From positions 6,014,001 to 6,078,000 of the forward strand of contig JAJTUQ010000004.1 in assembly GCA_021399445.1 (NCBI GenBank): DNA of 64,000 bases. Direction: 5' to 3'. This stretch comes from Xylogone sp. PMI_703 (lineage: Eukaryota; Ascomycota; Leotiomycetes). Both the position numbers and the translations under genes were made by a program. This document shows, one piece after another, positions 1 through 12,047 of this stretch; the first letter of the stretch is position 1; the number at the start of each line of letters is the position of its first letter. Below the pieces are notes generated by a model, which saw nothing but the letters and a program-made list of their open reading frames with translations, did no database searches and was not told the origin of the DNA.

Positions 1-871
1 AGCCTGGATCGCCGTTTACATTTGTCCATCTTTTATTCCCTTTTTTATCCCTTTCCACCCTTTCTACGCTTTCCTCAGTTTATCGGTCGCCCGTCAAGTC
101 TTGTCTGAACTTACGCTTTTACCTTTTCCCCTTCCCAAAAGATCATCCATACTTCGTGTTTAATTCTTGGCATGGAGAACATTTGCTGACTTGATTGTGG
201 TTTGGGCAACATACACAGAAAGCCGGGGAGGATCAGGCATCTAAGCGTTTGCCCGCAACCAGCTAGTTCCGGAGCCGCAAACCTCCCATTCTAGTTTTGC
301 TGTTGCTACACGTGGCCCGAATAATTTGTCCAGCGGGCATGGATGTGAACATTCAGATGCTGTGTTCTTAACGAATTTGGTACGGAGTAGGATCAGATGA
401 AATCCGAACTCCTGTAACGTTGTCGCAGTCATAGTATAACCAATCGGATCCTCCGCCAAGGGGCCAGTTGCGGGAGTGGGGCTGTATTGCCGTAGCTTGC
501 GGAAAGGGCTCAACGCCAAAAGCTTAAACCAACTGACTCGCCGCCTTCTCGGCTCCAGAGTGGAGGGGTAGAGGGGTCACCCTGGCCATCGGTCAAAAAG
601 AATGGAGACATCGGTGCAAAAATCAGAGGTTTATTCAATAATACACCGAAAGCAAAAGAGTTCCTCTAAAACGCAAAAACTCCTACATATCTCTCTTTCT
701 GTTGTGATACCGAAGTAAAAGCGGCAACTTCGACTCTCTCACTAGCTCCAATACCAACAACACCAACACCAGAAGGAGCGATGACTTGTGATAAGATGAG
801 TGTTATAAAGTAGTTAAGAATTAGATCATTATTATCGTGAATTTGAAACACAAAACAGTTTATCAAGTCGC
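1..871. other. Gene-free left edge
   Basis: I see no supportable gene here. The first 130 bases are pyrimidine-rich on the + strand (runs of ctttt/cccct), as in many fungal promoters or UTRs. The stretch from about 600 to 871 is the probable 3' UTR of the amidase that ends at 872 on the minus strand. An open frame at 241-519 (minus) has no recognisable domain and no coding support. Confidence 0.5.
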
Positions 872-2816
872 TTACGAGAGGGAGAGAGCCTTTTCGAACA
901 TCTCTGCCAATGCAATCATCTTCTCTTCTTGAAATCTACGACCCACGAGTTGTAATCCGATTGGCGTACCGTGTTGAAGGTGAGGATCATCTAAGCACCT
1001 ATCAGTAAGTCTCCTTGTGGATAGATACATGCGTACATTGCTCCCAGATTGCCTTGTCTTTCTCATTTCTAGGCTGATAATCCTGCTCGATCTTGTCAAC
1101 TTCGGCATCTAGCTTGGATACTGGAATTACGACGGCGGTATAATCAAGAGTGTTGACCCAAGGGTTGTAACCTAATATTATTAACCCATCTTTCACTCTC
1201 AGGGAATGAGCGAGGGACTTGCCAACATCAGCCTCTTTACCCAACTGAAAAGCGGCGTATGGAGCGGTAGGTGTTAAGATGGCATCCACCGGTCTGCCAG
1301 AAGTAGTTAACGTTGCGGTACTATTCCAGTAGTCCATGTATTCCTTTTGATATTGTCGCTGATTAGTATTGTTCTTGAAGATCACGTCGGCAGTCTTCGG
1401 TGCACTTGGTTTGTAACCAAAGTACTCCGCTACCCTATGATGGAGTGGTTCACCAGACAAACCAATATGGTGGTGAATGTCTAATCCCCCATCAGATGTG
1501 TAGGCTTCGATCTATCCATTTCAAGTCAGTATATGGGCCGGTAATACACAGACCCTGACGTACCGCGATCGCGAGCCCTCTTGCATGGGACGGCGGATTC
1601 CAGTTGATGGTTTCATGACCGAGTTTATGGATCAGTGATTTGACTTCCTCCATGGCTCGTTTGATTGGTGGTAGAGGGCTGATCACCCCGTCGTCGGCGT
1701 AAATACCAAATGTCAGTTTACTGCCATCCCTTGGTGGCATCGTGGCAATTTCTTCTCGCCAGGGCAAGTCCACGACGGCAGGGTCAAGAAGCCATGGCTG
1801 TTGGCTCAGTGTAGCTTGTAACATAAGCTTCAGAGCACTCGCAGTTGAAGCCAACAACCCACAAACGGAGGGTACCAAGTTTTGGCCAGGCATGCTGGTG
1901 GCTACACCTGCGTATGGCAGGCGGCCGTATGAGGGTCGGATGGCATAAAGCCCATTAAAAGCTGCAGGAATACTAGGCTCAACGTTCAGCAGCCACCCAA
2001 ATTGAACGACAGGAGAATCACGAACCGAACGCTTCCTGCTATGTCCGTGCCGAAGCCAATAGGACTTCCTCGCATGGCAATGAGGGCTCCTTCACCCCCG
2101 GAGCTGCCGCCACAACTCATAAGGCGGTTGTGAGGATTATAAGTATAGCCCACAATGTTATTGAATGTTTCAAAACTCATTACAGTGTGTGGAAGGCTTG
2201 TTTTGCAAAATGGTATTGCACCAAGCGCCCTGACTTCTCGAACAAGCTCACTTTCCATTATCTTTTCCTTGCCTGTTCCTTTGACTCCCTCGAAAGTGTT
2301 GATCCAGCCAACATATCCCATAGTTGTTTCCACGCCACTGACGTGGAACTGGTCTTTGAAGCTTACTGGCAGTCCGTGAAGAGGCCCTGCTGGAGTTTTC
2401 TTTACCGCAAAATGCTCATCAAGGAGTTTAGCGTTGGCAATCGCCTGGTCGAAGAATATCTCATGCAAACAGTTTGTCTATTTAGAAATGAGCTAAAGTC
2501 AAAATATCAAGCCAAATGCAAGACAAACCAGCTGATGAGCTAGAGCTGCTCTGTGGCAGAACGCAGTAATGACTTCAGTAGCAGTCCATTGTCCACTCTT
2601 TGTCTGCTTGACAATTTTGACAGCGTCAGCCTCTGTAATCTCTATCTCTCTACTCGTCAAATACTTGTGTATGTATGGCCCGGTAACGTCTTTCTGGGTT
2701 TCGTATGATGGAAGGGGAAGGGGAAGTCGCCACTTTGGAGGTATTAAACCTCTAACTGCCTGTCGCTTATTCTCAGCAAGCTCTTGCCAACTTTGCTTCG
2801 TTAGAAGTGGCTCCAT
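872..2816 (-). CDS. Fungal amidase (amidase signature family)
   Basis: Amidase-signature hydrolase, cleaving a C-N amide bond to a carboxylate and ammonia or amine; probably cytosolic, substrate unknown. Five exons join cleanly at four introns: about 2452-2502 (LTNCLHEIFF), one ending near 1970 (GSVR/IPAAFNGL), about 1500-1560 (GLAIAIEAYTSDGG) and about 993-1038 (WEQYDPHLQHG). The Ser-cisSer-Lys machinery is visible: Lys in VSFKDQFHV, then CGGSSGGEGALIAMRGS and GFGTDIAGSVR carrying the two serines. The C-terminal HGTPIGLQLVGRRF block is typical of fungal acetamidase-type proteins. The length, roughly 540 residues, is normal and the start at 2816 gives the usual N-terminus. Nothing is broken. 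The neighbour on the left is outside the window; the next gene is 1.8 kb away, so there is no clear partner. Confidence 0.9.
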
Positions 2817-2876
2817 ATCAAAGGAAAGCTGCTTACAATAGATGAGCAGTAACAGAGCTCCGTAAAGCCTTGGCTT

Positions 2877-2884
2877 TATTTATA
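2877..2884 (-). promoter_or_regulatory. TATA-like box of the amidase gene
   Basis: On the minus strand this reads tataaata, about 60-70 bases before the amidase start codon. Position and sequence suit a TATA box; there is no experimental support. Confidence 0.35.
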
Positions 2885-4660
2885 GGTCAGATTTCTTATA
2901 TTCCTGATCAGGAGTTTCTTTGCTAACGTGGGCAGATTTGTGGTGGAGCTCCGTATATAATACACTTTACCATGCAACATATTTTCGAATAATAGCATGC
3001 GCTAAAATGCCGAGTGTTCAACCATTGGAGAGCAGGTACACAGCGTGAGATGCGAGTTGACTATCGCGACTACCTTGACTTGGAGCCTTGCACGAGTGAC
3101 TTCACCGATGCTTGGTTTTGCAGAATAATGTAACAGCTCTTAATTGGCGTGCTCCAGGGGCTGATTTCCTAGCAGCTGCATCAACACCCTATCCACAAAT
3201 AGTCGGCCGGTAATACGCCTGACTCCAGGTTGCAGGCCACTCGATACTTAGGTGTTTGAGCGCTGCACACAAACCGAGCTTATCGTGTGAATTTTCCTTC
3301 AACACCCCGAGATATCGCCTATAACCCACTGGTCATGGGCTTTTCCCCACTGTCAATCTCAGCTAAAATCGCCCGCAAAGAGATTCTCGTAAGCCTTCGC
3401 ATCCCAACCCGTGACACGTTGCTGTATTCTAAATATACAGTAGTTCCAACCACCCCCGCAATAAGCCATACCTCCTAACCGTACATATTGAATTTGAAAT
3501 CTTGTGGTATTGTACATCTGGATTCCTCATTCATTCTACTTCTGCTTACAGCTATTTTATCCAACGCTTTCCACAGCTGCCCCGTCAATATCGGACTTGC
3601 GGCCGTGCGGTGACCGCGCGGTGGACCGGCCGTGGTTGAACTAAGGTGTGCATTAGTGGAGGAACTAATTATAGTAGCTAATGGCATCCATAATTATTGG
3701 TTGGTCAGAACCCTGGCCGCAGTTTAAAGCTAGAGTTCTTGGGGTTTTAGCGCGTTACTGAAGCCAGGGGGCTGCCTGTAAATCTTATAAATATGTGATG
3801 AAGAAATGGTCTTTGTAATATCATGAATAGAGCATTTATGATATACCGAGCGGAGTAAGATGCCCAATTGCTGGCGATACCCATGAGATCTAAAGAGTCA
3901 AAGCAAACATAGACAATGGTATCGCCGTCACAGGTAGAGACTCGAGTACTATTGTAGAGGACGCTGTTTGCCTCGCCCAATCCTCACCAGCCTTCGCAAG
4001 TTCCGCACGCTGCTCCGGTGCTAACCACAACGGTTCAGTTTCCATTAATCCCTTCTCAATCATCCAAGCACCGTTGCAGCTTCTAACCCATCCTATAAGG
4101 GACCGCGGAACATTAATAGATAGAAGGTGCTATCTTACCCCGTGAAAATTGAAACAGAATCAACGATAACAATAATTGACGCCATTATGAGTGAGCCTTG
4201 TCGGAGTCACTCTATTGGGAGACTCGTATTGTTCTAGATCAGTTGTCATCATTAGCTTTGTCATACATTGAGACACACCCTCAAAATCCAGCCACGACGG
4301 ATTGAGTCCTGATATTTATCGTACACAAAATGTATAAAGTCTTGTACATTATTGAAACTCGCTCAAGAAATTTCTGGCGAAGAAACAGGGAGGAAGACAG
4401 AGGTGCTGAGGCGGCTCCTCTGGTTAATCGATCCCCGATGGCCATTTACAAGCGAATTGCGAAGAATAGTCGGCTGTTATTATATATAATTGCTAACTTT
4501 GTATTTCAGGAGTTTACTTGACTATTCTAGAAGAACAAGAGATTACTTTGTCAGCGAAGAGCGTTAAAGACAGGATATAACAGGTTTATCCAAAATAGAT
4601 TTGGGCAGTCAGCGCTTCAATGAACGAGTCTTATTACACGAGATACCAGTTATGATTCAT
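2885..4660. other. 1.8-kb intergenic region with an unrecognised coding-like scrap
   Basis: No intact gene. On the minus strand about 3890-4099 is an open stretch with coding character (it contains WMIEKGLMETEPLWLAPEQR and ends in TAG), which may be an exon remnant of a lost gene. I do not recognise the family. Other open frames here (3287-3478, 3475-3687, 3747-3980, 4330-4521) lack domains and look like chance. Confidence 0.35.
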
Positions 4661-5715
4661 CTAAAACGGGATCCTGGTACCATCAAAATTGAAAAACAAA
4701 CCGGAATCATCAATCGTGAGATCATTCAGAACCTTCATGCATCCAGCAGCCGATGTCTCAGCAGGCACGTTCTCCAACGGAATTTCGTAACGAGCAACGA
4801 AGTCGACAAGTGTACTGCCCATGTCAGTAGCACCAACCCAACCTGTAAACCTTCATATCAGCAAACCAGCATCTTTTTCATGATTTTTGCATCGAGAAGA
4901 GCCATAGCTAAAGCATACCTGGATGGACAAGGGCGATAATAACTCCGTCGGGCTTCAGAACAGGGCTCCATTTTCTAGCAAGCCTAGATAACGTTTAGCT
5001 ATTAGATAATTATGAGACAATTAAAAAGCGGTGAAGCTTCAGAGTCTATAATATGTCCTCACTTACATGTTCAGTGCTGCCCTAGAGATCCCGTACGCGT
5101 TTCCAACGTTTGGCATAGTAGGAGCTAATTCGAGTGAGCCTACATTGGAGGAGATGATAAATATCTTTTTTGACTTGCTCCTCCGGATAAGTGGGAGAAA
5201 TGCTCGCACCACTAGAAATGATGCTGTGACGGTGAAGTTCAACTCAGATGCGAGCTGCTCGGCATCGCTGTAGTCACCATTAGCATCTACGGAAAGCAAG
5301 TGACATTGAAACCGACGAGGGTTGAGCATACAGTTCATCAAATGTTGCCAATGGATTCAGGTTCACACCGGCACTGCTAACGAGATTGTCTAGTCCGTCT
5401 GGGAGCAGCTTAGTTGTTTCCTCCGCAGTCGAGCGAATGCTCTCGGGGTTAGAAACGTCAAGGTCGAGGAGGATAAGCCGGCCCTCACCGTTCTGAGCTC
5501 TAAGCTCCCGTAGTCCAGATGATCCAGCTACGTTTCTAGCAGTGGCTATTACTGTATTGTCCTTATTCTTGAGCTACCATTTTTTTTATCAGCTATGAGT
5601 CATACCCACATAGAAAATTCTACATGATAGAGAATAAGCATGTGGGACTAACTAGTTCAGCAGTGAATGCGAGTCCAAGGCCACGACCCGCTCCTGTAAC
5701 TAAGTACGAAGGCAT
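4661..5715 (-). CDS. Short-chain dehydrogenase/reductase with altered YxxxK
   Basis: Classical SDR, an NAD(P)-dependent carbonyl/alcohol oxidoreductase, probably cytosolic. The start MPSYLVTGAGRGLGLA carries the dinucleotide-binding TGxxxGxG motif; then come LDLDVSNPES and SSAGVN (the NNAG position), the catalytic serine in IISSNVGS, and the tyrosine in NAYGISRAALNM. Exons join at introns giving AELLKNKDN, FDELDAEQL and a last exon VGATDMGSTLVDFVARYE, ending DGTRIPF-stop. About 270 residues. The oddity is the active-site lysine: the usual YxxxK reads Y-GIS-R, with codon AGG instead of AAG/AAA. The frame and flanking residues are otherwise conserved, so this looks like a genuine substitution rather than a wrong frame. 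It is transcribed away from the zinc alcohol dehydrogenase 0.8 kb to the right. Confidence 0.82.
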
Positions 5716-6543
5716 AGCGTTCCAAGTTGACTGTTCTTAAAATGAAAGGAAAGCTACAGTTGATTCAGGATTTGGAGGGCAGGCTTGATTCAGGCTTGAA
5801 ATTTAGTGCTGAGCTATTTGCGGCCTTCAATTTAGGAACATCTTGTCCTTTTATTATTGATTCGTTAAGCTTTTTCAGATTTCTCATGCTATTTCATCTC
5901 AACTCGATCCCGTTTCTCGCTGGTGTACTTTTGGGATATCTAGTAAGCCATCTTTAAAACTATTGCCTCTATTAGTTATGGGTGGAGCCATGCGGTATCT
6001 GTTTCGGCATCAGCGCAAGCTCCAAATATGAGCTGCAGATTCCGCAAATGCCGCAACATGGCGCAGAAAATCAATAATCTTCCTGACCTTTATAATCAAG
6101 GTGCAGAGTACTAAGCAAGATACAGCGCTTGGGCAAACAATGTTAATTTCAAAGCACTGGTGTCTATCTTCTCCCAATGAACATCCCGCGAGTAGGTTGA
6201 CTTCGCACCAACCAGCGAATATAAGCGGAGTAGTCTGCCGCCTGCAGGCATGAGGGGTGCGTGAGCAGAGAATGTCTAGATCCAGGAGACAGTAAAATAC
6301 GCGGGAAAAGACGTAATATCCAGTATTTCTTCCAAATCAAATAGGAGAGACCGGAAGAATTACTAACGGTGGCTTTGTCTTGATTCTCCTCAACGGAAAC
6401 CCGTCGACCTCCAAAGACATAAAGATGAGCGGTTCTGGTCTGACAAAAAGATTATGCCAAACTCTCAACAAGCTTTAAATTTTACAGCCATTAACTTCCC
6501 AGTTCTCAGTTTTATTCAACAATTACGTTCTACATAAGCAGCC
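5716..6543. other. Divergent intergenic region between SDR and alcohol dehydrogenase
   Basis: About 0.83 kb shared by two genes transcribed outwards, so it probably carries both promoters. The open frame 5727-5957 is hydrophobic and AT-rich with no start context or homology I recognise. No repeat is seen. Confidence 0.45.
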
Positions 6544-7659
6544 ATGGGAGTCGATTTCACAGTCTTCAAGGGTACTACAAACGGCGATATTGTAGAAGCC
6601 AAGGGTCATCGTGAAGCTGGGCCAACCGAGGCCATCGTCAAGATCACACACTGTGGAGTCTGTGGCACAGATGAGTTCTTCCGTCATAGTGAGAAAGGCC
6701 TCGGCCACGAAGGTGTTGGCATCATCACTGAGGTCGGCTCTTCTGTTCATGACGTCTCAAACTTGCGTGTAGGTGACAGAGTGGGCATGGGTTGGTTTTA
6801 CAAATTCTGTGGGCGCTGCAAGGCTTGCCTGACTGGTAATGATGAAGCAATCGTTTATGAGCTTACCGGCTTAGAGTACTTACTGCTTCCCAGGTCGGCA
6901 AACGCACTGCGCTAGCTACTTATCTTTCGGCAACTCTAATTCGGACCAAGGCGGCTTTGGGACGGCTCTCGCCTGGGATGTATCGACCCTGTTCAAGCTC
7001 CCCGAGGACATTTCCTCCGAAGATGCGGGTCCACTGATGTGTGGTGGCGCTACAGTGTGGAGTCCTCTCTCAGAGTCTGGTTTAAGGCCCGGTGACCGGG
7101 TTGGGATCATAGGTGTTGGTGGACTTGGCCATTTGGCCATCCAATTTGCTTCCAAGATGGGGCTGGAGGTGGTTGTCTTCTCGCACACTGAATCCAAGAA
7201 GCAAGATGCCCTTGCCTTCGGGGCCTCCGAGTTTCATGCGACCGATGGAGTGGACAAATTGGAGGGCGTTGCCGAGCTGGACGTCCTCTTGATTACTACT
7301 AATGCCGTCCCAGACTTATCTATGTGAGTATTGATTTTCCGACCCAGACTTCTTGCAACTCATCCTTCTGTTCCAGCTACCTCCCAATCTTAGCACACAG
7401 GGCACAAGTGTTCCCCCTGACCGTTAGCTTCGAAACTCTACCTCTGTCGCCGATGACGTTGGTCTTGGGCAGGCTTCGGGTTATTGGATCGAACGCCGCT
7501 TCAACTACTAGCATTCGGGCAATGCTAGAATTTGCGGCGAAGCACGGCATCAGGCCTCAGATCGAGAAGTTCCCCCTATCACAACCGGGTATCACCACGG
7601 CGATGCAGAAACTGCGGGATGGTAAGATGAGATACCGCGGTGTGGTGGTTGCAGCATAG
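6544..7659 (+). CDS. Zinc-dependent alcohol dehydrogenase (MDR family)
   Basis: Medium-chain dehydrogenase/reductase that interconverts alcohols and aldehydes with NAD(P)H; cytosolic. It has the catalytic-zinc Cys in CGVCGTD, GHE in KGLGHEGVG, a structural-zinc quartet in FCGRCKACLTGRQTHC and the Rossmann motif GIIGVGGLGHLAIQFA. Two introns are needed: about 6835-6891 (splicing ACT-G to GT-CGG restores CLTGRQTHC) and about 7325-7375 (SIYLPILAHRAQ). After splicing the protein is about 335 residues and complete to VVVAA-stop. The apparent stop at 6915 is only intron/frame read-through. The family resembles bacterial-type cinnamyl or long-chain alcohol dehydrogenases; the substrate is not predictable. 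The SDR lies divergently upstream. Confidence 0.9.
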
Positions 7660-9700
7660 AGGTTGCGAATACGGAATGTGATGGACTGAATACGGGTTAC
7701 CGGTATACTAGCCTGATAAATCACACTAGAAATAAAACACATTTTATACGAAAATGAGTTTGTATTCTCTGCTTCCAGTTGGCTACGTATTGCAACCATC
7801 TTGCCAATTGTATACATTTCGAAGACGGAAAAGAATTAAGATAATGATTTCTGATATAGAACTTTTCATAATTAAGGTCACAATAGATCATTAAATGGCA
7901 GGAAGAAGTGTCAAAAATCAGCGTTGTTAAGCAATAGGAGAAAGACACTCTGTGGAGTCTGAGGATCGTGTTGGGCCAGAAGCTCTGGGTCGTCCTGTCT
8001 CAGTGAGCGATGTCTGGTTGGACAAGTGTGGCAAGGGTAGTAAGCCTACATTTATCCTGGCACAAACTCGAATCCTACTCCTTACCCCGTACAGCGATTA
8101 AGCCTCTGACAAGTCCACATCGTGGCGGGTTCCATTGTATGTGGGAATGCCATCTTCCGTAAGCAAATCGGCCAGGGTACGGTAATTATCTTCTCCACAA
8201 TAATACATACGTCAGTACGCCGTTTGCATATTTTAGCGTGGGCTGTCGCCGGGGGAGGCTGCGCACTACATCGCTCGACATTAGTCATGTGTTAATAACT
8301 GCGAGAAAGGAAGTAGGTGTTCAAACCCGTAGTTGTATGGCAGAGTATTGAAGTTCATTGTTACTAATCTTCAATTGAACGGCTGTGCCTGGTTTGTAAG
8401 AGGTAGTATTCCCAGATAAAGATCAATTTCCGATTCATGAACTATGAATTCCTGAACAAGAAAAATCCATTTTTGCCAGCAGGTGGGACATCTACAAGAC
8501 CGGAGGAGGGTCAAAGCTAACCTGATTATGTTGGTGTCATGAGTATCCTCGGGAGCCACACGGCACTCTGTGTGAACAGAATCCTAGGGGTATTCTTCTT
8601 ATCCCTGGATGCCTTGTCAAATTTCAAAACATCTGCCTGGTCTATACCTGCCTTTTTGACCTTGCTTACCAACGAACTACTTACAGGCGCTCCAAATACT
8701 CCTGCGGAAGTCTAGTTCCAGATGGATAGTCAATATCGTCTTCCTTTTTTGGTACTGGTGTGGAAATTATACTTTAAAACATATACTTCAATATACTTCT
8801 TCAAGGGAAACTTTCGGAACCGTTCATCCTTATTTTGATATATTATTCACCTATCCCATAATACTTGCCACCGATCCGCCGAAAACCCCTTGTCTGACGT
8901 TCCCATTTGCTCAAACCTCGGTATACGAGGTCAAAAAAGTAACCTAATTTCTCAATTGAGCTTATAAGGTCCTTGCGGTCCTTGTCCAATCTTACGCGAG
9001 AGCCCTGTTGGTATTGCAAAATTCTCCAGTTTTACCCTTGTGGGTGATAATATTACGTGCGGGATAGTGAAGAGAGGTAAGAACCTGGTTGCTGCAGAGA
9101 CAAGGGAGTAATTGGCTAACTATTCCCTTTAAAGTCTTGGTTACTGGGGAATAATCGCCGAGCTTGCGTAAGCCAGGGGGGTGGTCAGAGATCGGCTCAG
9201 GCTCAAAAGGCTTGTTTTCAGCCTTAATTTAGATAATCATATATATATACGTACAGTTATTTCCCTAATGAGCGGCTTATTCTTGGAGACGGTAAATCTA
9301 TAACCAAGATAATAAGAGCTTCCTCGCTCCGGGAGATTGAAGTGGCATTCAAAATGCTAGTATCAGAGTTCTAGACCAGGATCTGATCACCTGTAAGGCC
9401 TCTATTTGGAAATTACGGCAGAAGGTAGAAATCACTAAACTCAATCCGATATGCCGCACATTGGGACTCCCAGTGAGATACAGCTCTGGATTTGCCTCTC
9501 GGTCCGAGCTAATGCAAATGGTAATCAGTTCTCTGACGATGACGAGCTCACTATATGCGACGGCTGCGTCAGCTGTTACTTATTTTAAAATAGCTCCTCT
9601 CCAACTATGAATGTGAAGAGCAATGATTTTATTCTTGAATAGTGCGTTAAGCCGAGTTCTATTAGAGATTTACTCAAGTAATAAAAAATTGAGAGAACGC
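7660..9700. other. 2-kb gene desert
   Basis: No gene can be supported. It is AT-rich, with short open frames at 7557-7948, 8082-8288 and 8371-8559 (all minus) that lack domains. No inverted-repeat ends or microsatellite of note apart from a short (TA)n at about 9238-9248. Confidence 0.4.
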
Positions 9701-10225
9701 TTATGTTACGAATCCAATATTACCTGTAATAAAACCGTATGATTGGCTATATGAAGAAGTGCGGCGATCTGTGTGAAGGTGACGGTTGAAGCCCCAAAAG
9801 ACTTCCTGGCGTAATTTAGTAAAGTATATGGACGCGTAATGATTATTCAGCTTGCAAACTGCAAAGCCACGCAATACTTGGTCATCTAGAACACTCCATG
9901 TATCAAGAGGTTCATATGAATTTGCAGATGCTTTTTCGATGAACAGGTTATTTGAAGGCCACGTCAGTGTGATAACCTTGTGAGGCTTACGGTCCATACG
10001 AGAACAAGGCAATGGACGAGGGGCTTATTGGTTTCTTAGGAGAGTTGATTCCAAGTTCCGCTCGTTATCAGTAAGATAGTCAACGGGGATTGTAAAATAC
10101 TAGAGGAATTCGACTACTCTCTTGTGGGGGGTTATATCAGCCAAAAGTGAGCAGTACCAAATATTGACTTGCTCGTCGTATACAAGCGGCCCAGGAAGAT
10201 AAAGGTCAAAACTAGAGGATGGCAT
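9701..10225 (-). pseudogene. Decayed gene, unknown family
   Basis: One reading frame runs from an ATG at 10225 to a stop at 9701, interrupted by only two stops, TAG at 10100-10102 and TAA at 10025-10027. Both lie where Gln codons (CAG, CAA) would fit after one C-to-T change. The flanking residues keep coding character (for example VYDEQVNIWYCSLLADITP and MDRKPHKVITLTWPSNN). I do not recognise the family. A spliced gene avoiding both stops is possible but I see no good donor/acceptor pair. No neighbour is close enough to suggest a job. Confidence 0.45.
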
Positions 10226-10581
10226 AGAGACAATGTGCTCGGATCGAATTAATAGTTTGTGTAACAGGAAGCTAAAAACGAAAAGGGCAAGTGCCCAGTA
10301 ATTTTTTACCTATCTTGTATATGAGCTTGTAGTGCTGTAATTTTGCTGAAACCTATATTTCTCGAAGCGCTTCTGTAGCTCTCAGTATAGCCATCCCTCG
10401 TGCCTGTACATACGAGCAGTTTGAGTCAATTCGACACTCTCATTATGTAGAGGCCTCAGTTTTAAAGATGATAGATAATTGTAGCTAGGCGTCTCAATTT
10501 AATACACAAAGTGATAGCCTATGTATTCCTCTAACTCTGCGCTATTACATCAGAACTGGAATTTTCATTAATCTCAGAAGC
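10226..10581. other. Short intergenic gap
   Basis: About 360 AT-rich bases between the decayed gene and the 3' end of the DJ-1-like gene. Nothing recognisable. Confidence 0.5.
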
Positions 10582-11413
10582 TTAGATATGTTTGGCACTG
10601 CGAGATCTGAGAAGAGACTCCTTGATAGCGTCAGCAAATCCCGGTGCACTAGCTGGATTCTGACCCGTGATTAGACGGCCATCTCGTGCAACTGTAACAT
10701 GTGGTTTAAACGGAGCTTCCGACTTCTCGAACCTTCCTCCCATCCTAGCTACTTCTGTCTCAACAAGCACTGGGCATACATCGGTTAACCCTACTTTGTC
10801 CTCTTCTTCATTACTGAAACCCGTGACAGCTGAGTTTGCAACCAGATACTCTCCGTTCGAGAGTTTGACATCTTTGAATACAATAACACCATGGCAAATT
10901 GCTGCAACGATTTTACCGGCCTCGTAGACTTCTTTAATCAGACTCTTGAGATCATTATCTTCAGCCAAATCAAATAGTGCTAGAATGGTCAGCTAATGTA
11001 CAGCAAAGCTAACTTCCGTGATGAGACATACGTGCGTGGCCTCCAGGGCAGCATAGGACGTCGAATTCCTTCCCCTTTCCGACGTAATCGCTAATCCTGG
11101 CGGTATTTGTCCATATTTCTTCTTTATTCTTTAGAAAAGTATGAGAGACTGTATCGGAAGAGGCTGTGTTCTTGACCGAACCTGGGTCCACTTGAGAGTG
11201 GCCACCGTTCGGCGAGACGACTGTAATATCGGCAATTTCGCTCAGCGCTGTATATGGATGTGCAAATTCAGCTAGATTTTCCAATTAGATGATTTCCCAA
11301 TATGCGCTGAGTAAGACTGGGGGCTCACGAAGGTACCATCCTGTTGGTGTGCCAGTCTTTGTAAATTTCGTGGCTGATGAGAGAACCATCAAGACTCGAA
11401 ACTTTGATGCCAT
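10582..11413 (-). CDS. DJ-1/PfpI (Hsp31-like) protein, glyoxalase III type
   Basis: ThiJ/DJ-1/PfpI superfamily, Hsp31-like branch, whose members are cofactor-free glyoxalases or chaperones acting on reactive carbonyls such as methylglyoxal. Three exons: MASKFRVLMVLSS through PTGWYL, an intron at about 11285-11331 splicing to PEFAHPYTAL, and an intron at about 10981-11030 splicing to GGHAPLFDLAEDND. The nucleophile elbow AAICHG carries the Cys; CCPGGHA and the Glu in PEFAHPY complete the expected site. About 240 residues, the normal length. The ATG at 11413 is chosen because the PTGWYL block is otherwise lost. There is no signal peptide, so cytosol is likely. It is divergent from the Zn2Cys6 regulator that follows. 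Confidence 0.88.
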
Positions 11414-12047
11414 GGTTGCTGATGCTTAGCTCGGGTAGCTTGATTATGAATAAGGGTTACAACGATCTGATAGTTGAAGTGAATGGAAACTTAACGCTTT
11501 TGGCATGCTATAAAAGCTTCCCTTATATGTCTTCAGAAGATACACCTCTTGAAACAGGCAAAGATAGTGATTATACATGATATCGGCTATAAGACTTAAT
11601 TATAAACCAATGCGTTAAGTGGCGGTTATTACTCCGAAGATATACATTATCATCACAACTTCGGAGATATACATTTCATACTCTAGTTACATTATGCTTA
11701 TAACATAACTTAATTATGGTTAAGCTGACTAATTTGTTGTGCTGTAGAAGTAAACATAAATTTACACGACTTCTAAAAATAACCTTTTTTATTACTGTAC
11801 TTAACGTACTATTTTTGAATTATTCTATTTTATTTAATTTTGAAAAAAGGTCAACAAGTGGGGAAAATAAGGTAAAATTACAAAAGGTGGCAAATCGCTT
11901 AGACCTGCTGCGTCCACATACTGTGGTCCGTTAGTGTACACGCTGTTCCAGTGACAGTCGGCTATAAGTACGGTCACGGCCACCGCCGGCCGTTTGTCCG
12001 AAAGACCCGCAAGCAAGGAGCCCGCCCAGGAGGACGGTCGAACAAGC
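11414..12047. other. AT-rich divergent promoter region
   Basis: About 630 bases between the DJ-1-like gene (-) and the Zn2Cys6 regulator (+). The 11580-11930 part is extremely AT-rich. The open frame 11716-11934 is AT-driven and not convincing. This region should hold both promoters. Confidence 0.45.

Noticed and set aside
4601..4939. Plus-strand open frame of 112 codons.
   Set aside because: It is the reverse of the last SDR exon, which has clear SDR sequence on the minus strand.
6544..7036. Alcohol dehydrogenase truncated by a stop at 6913-6915.
   Set aside because: Splicing at about 6835-6891 gives the expected CLTGRQTHC structural-zinc block and an uninterrupted protein.
11716..11934. 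72-codon AT-rich open frame upstream of the regulator.
   Set aside because: Extreme AT content makes Lys/Phe/Asn/Leu-rich frames likely by chance; no homology pattern.
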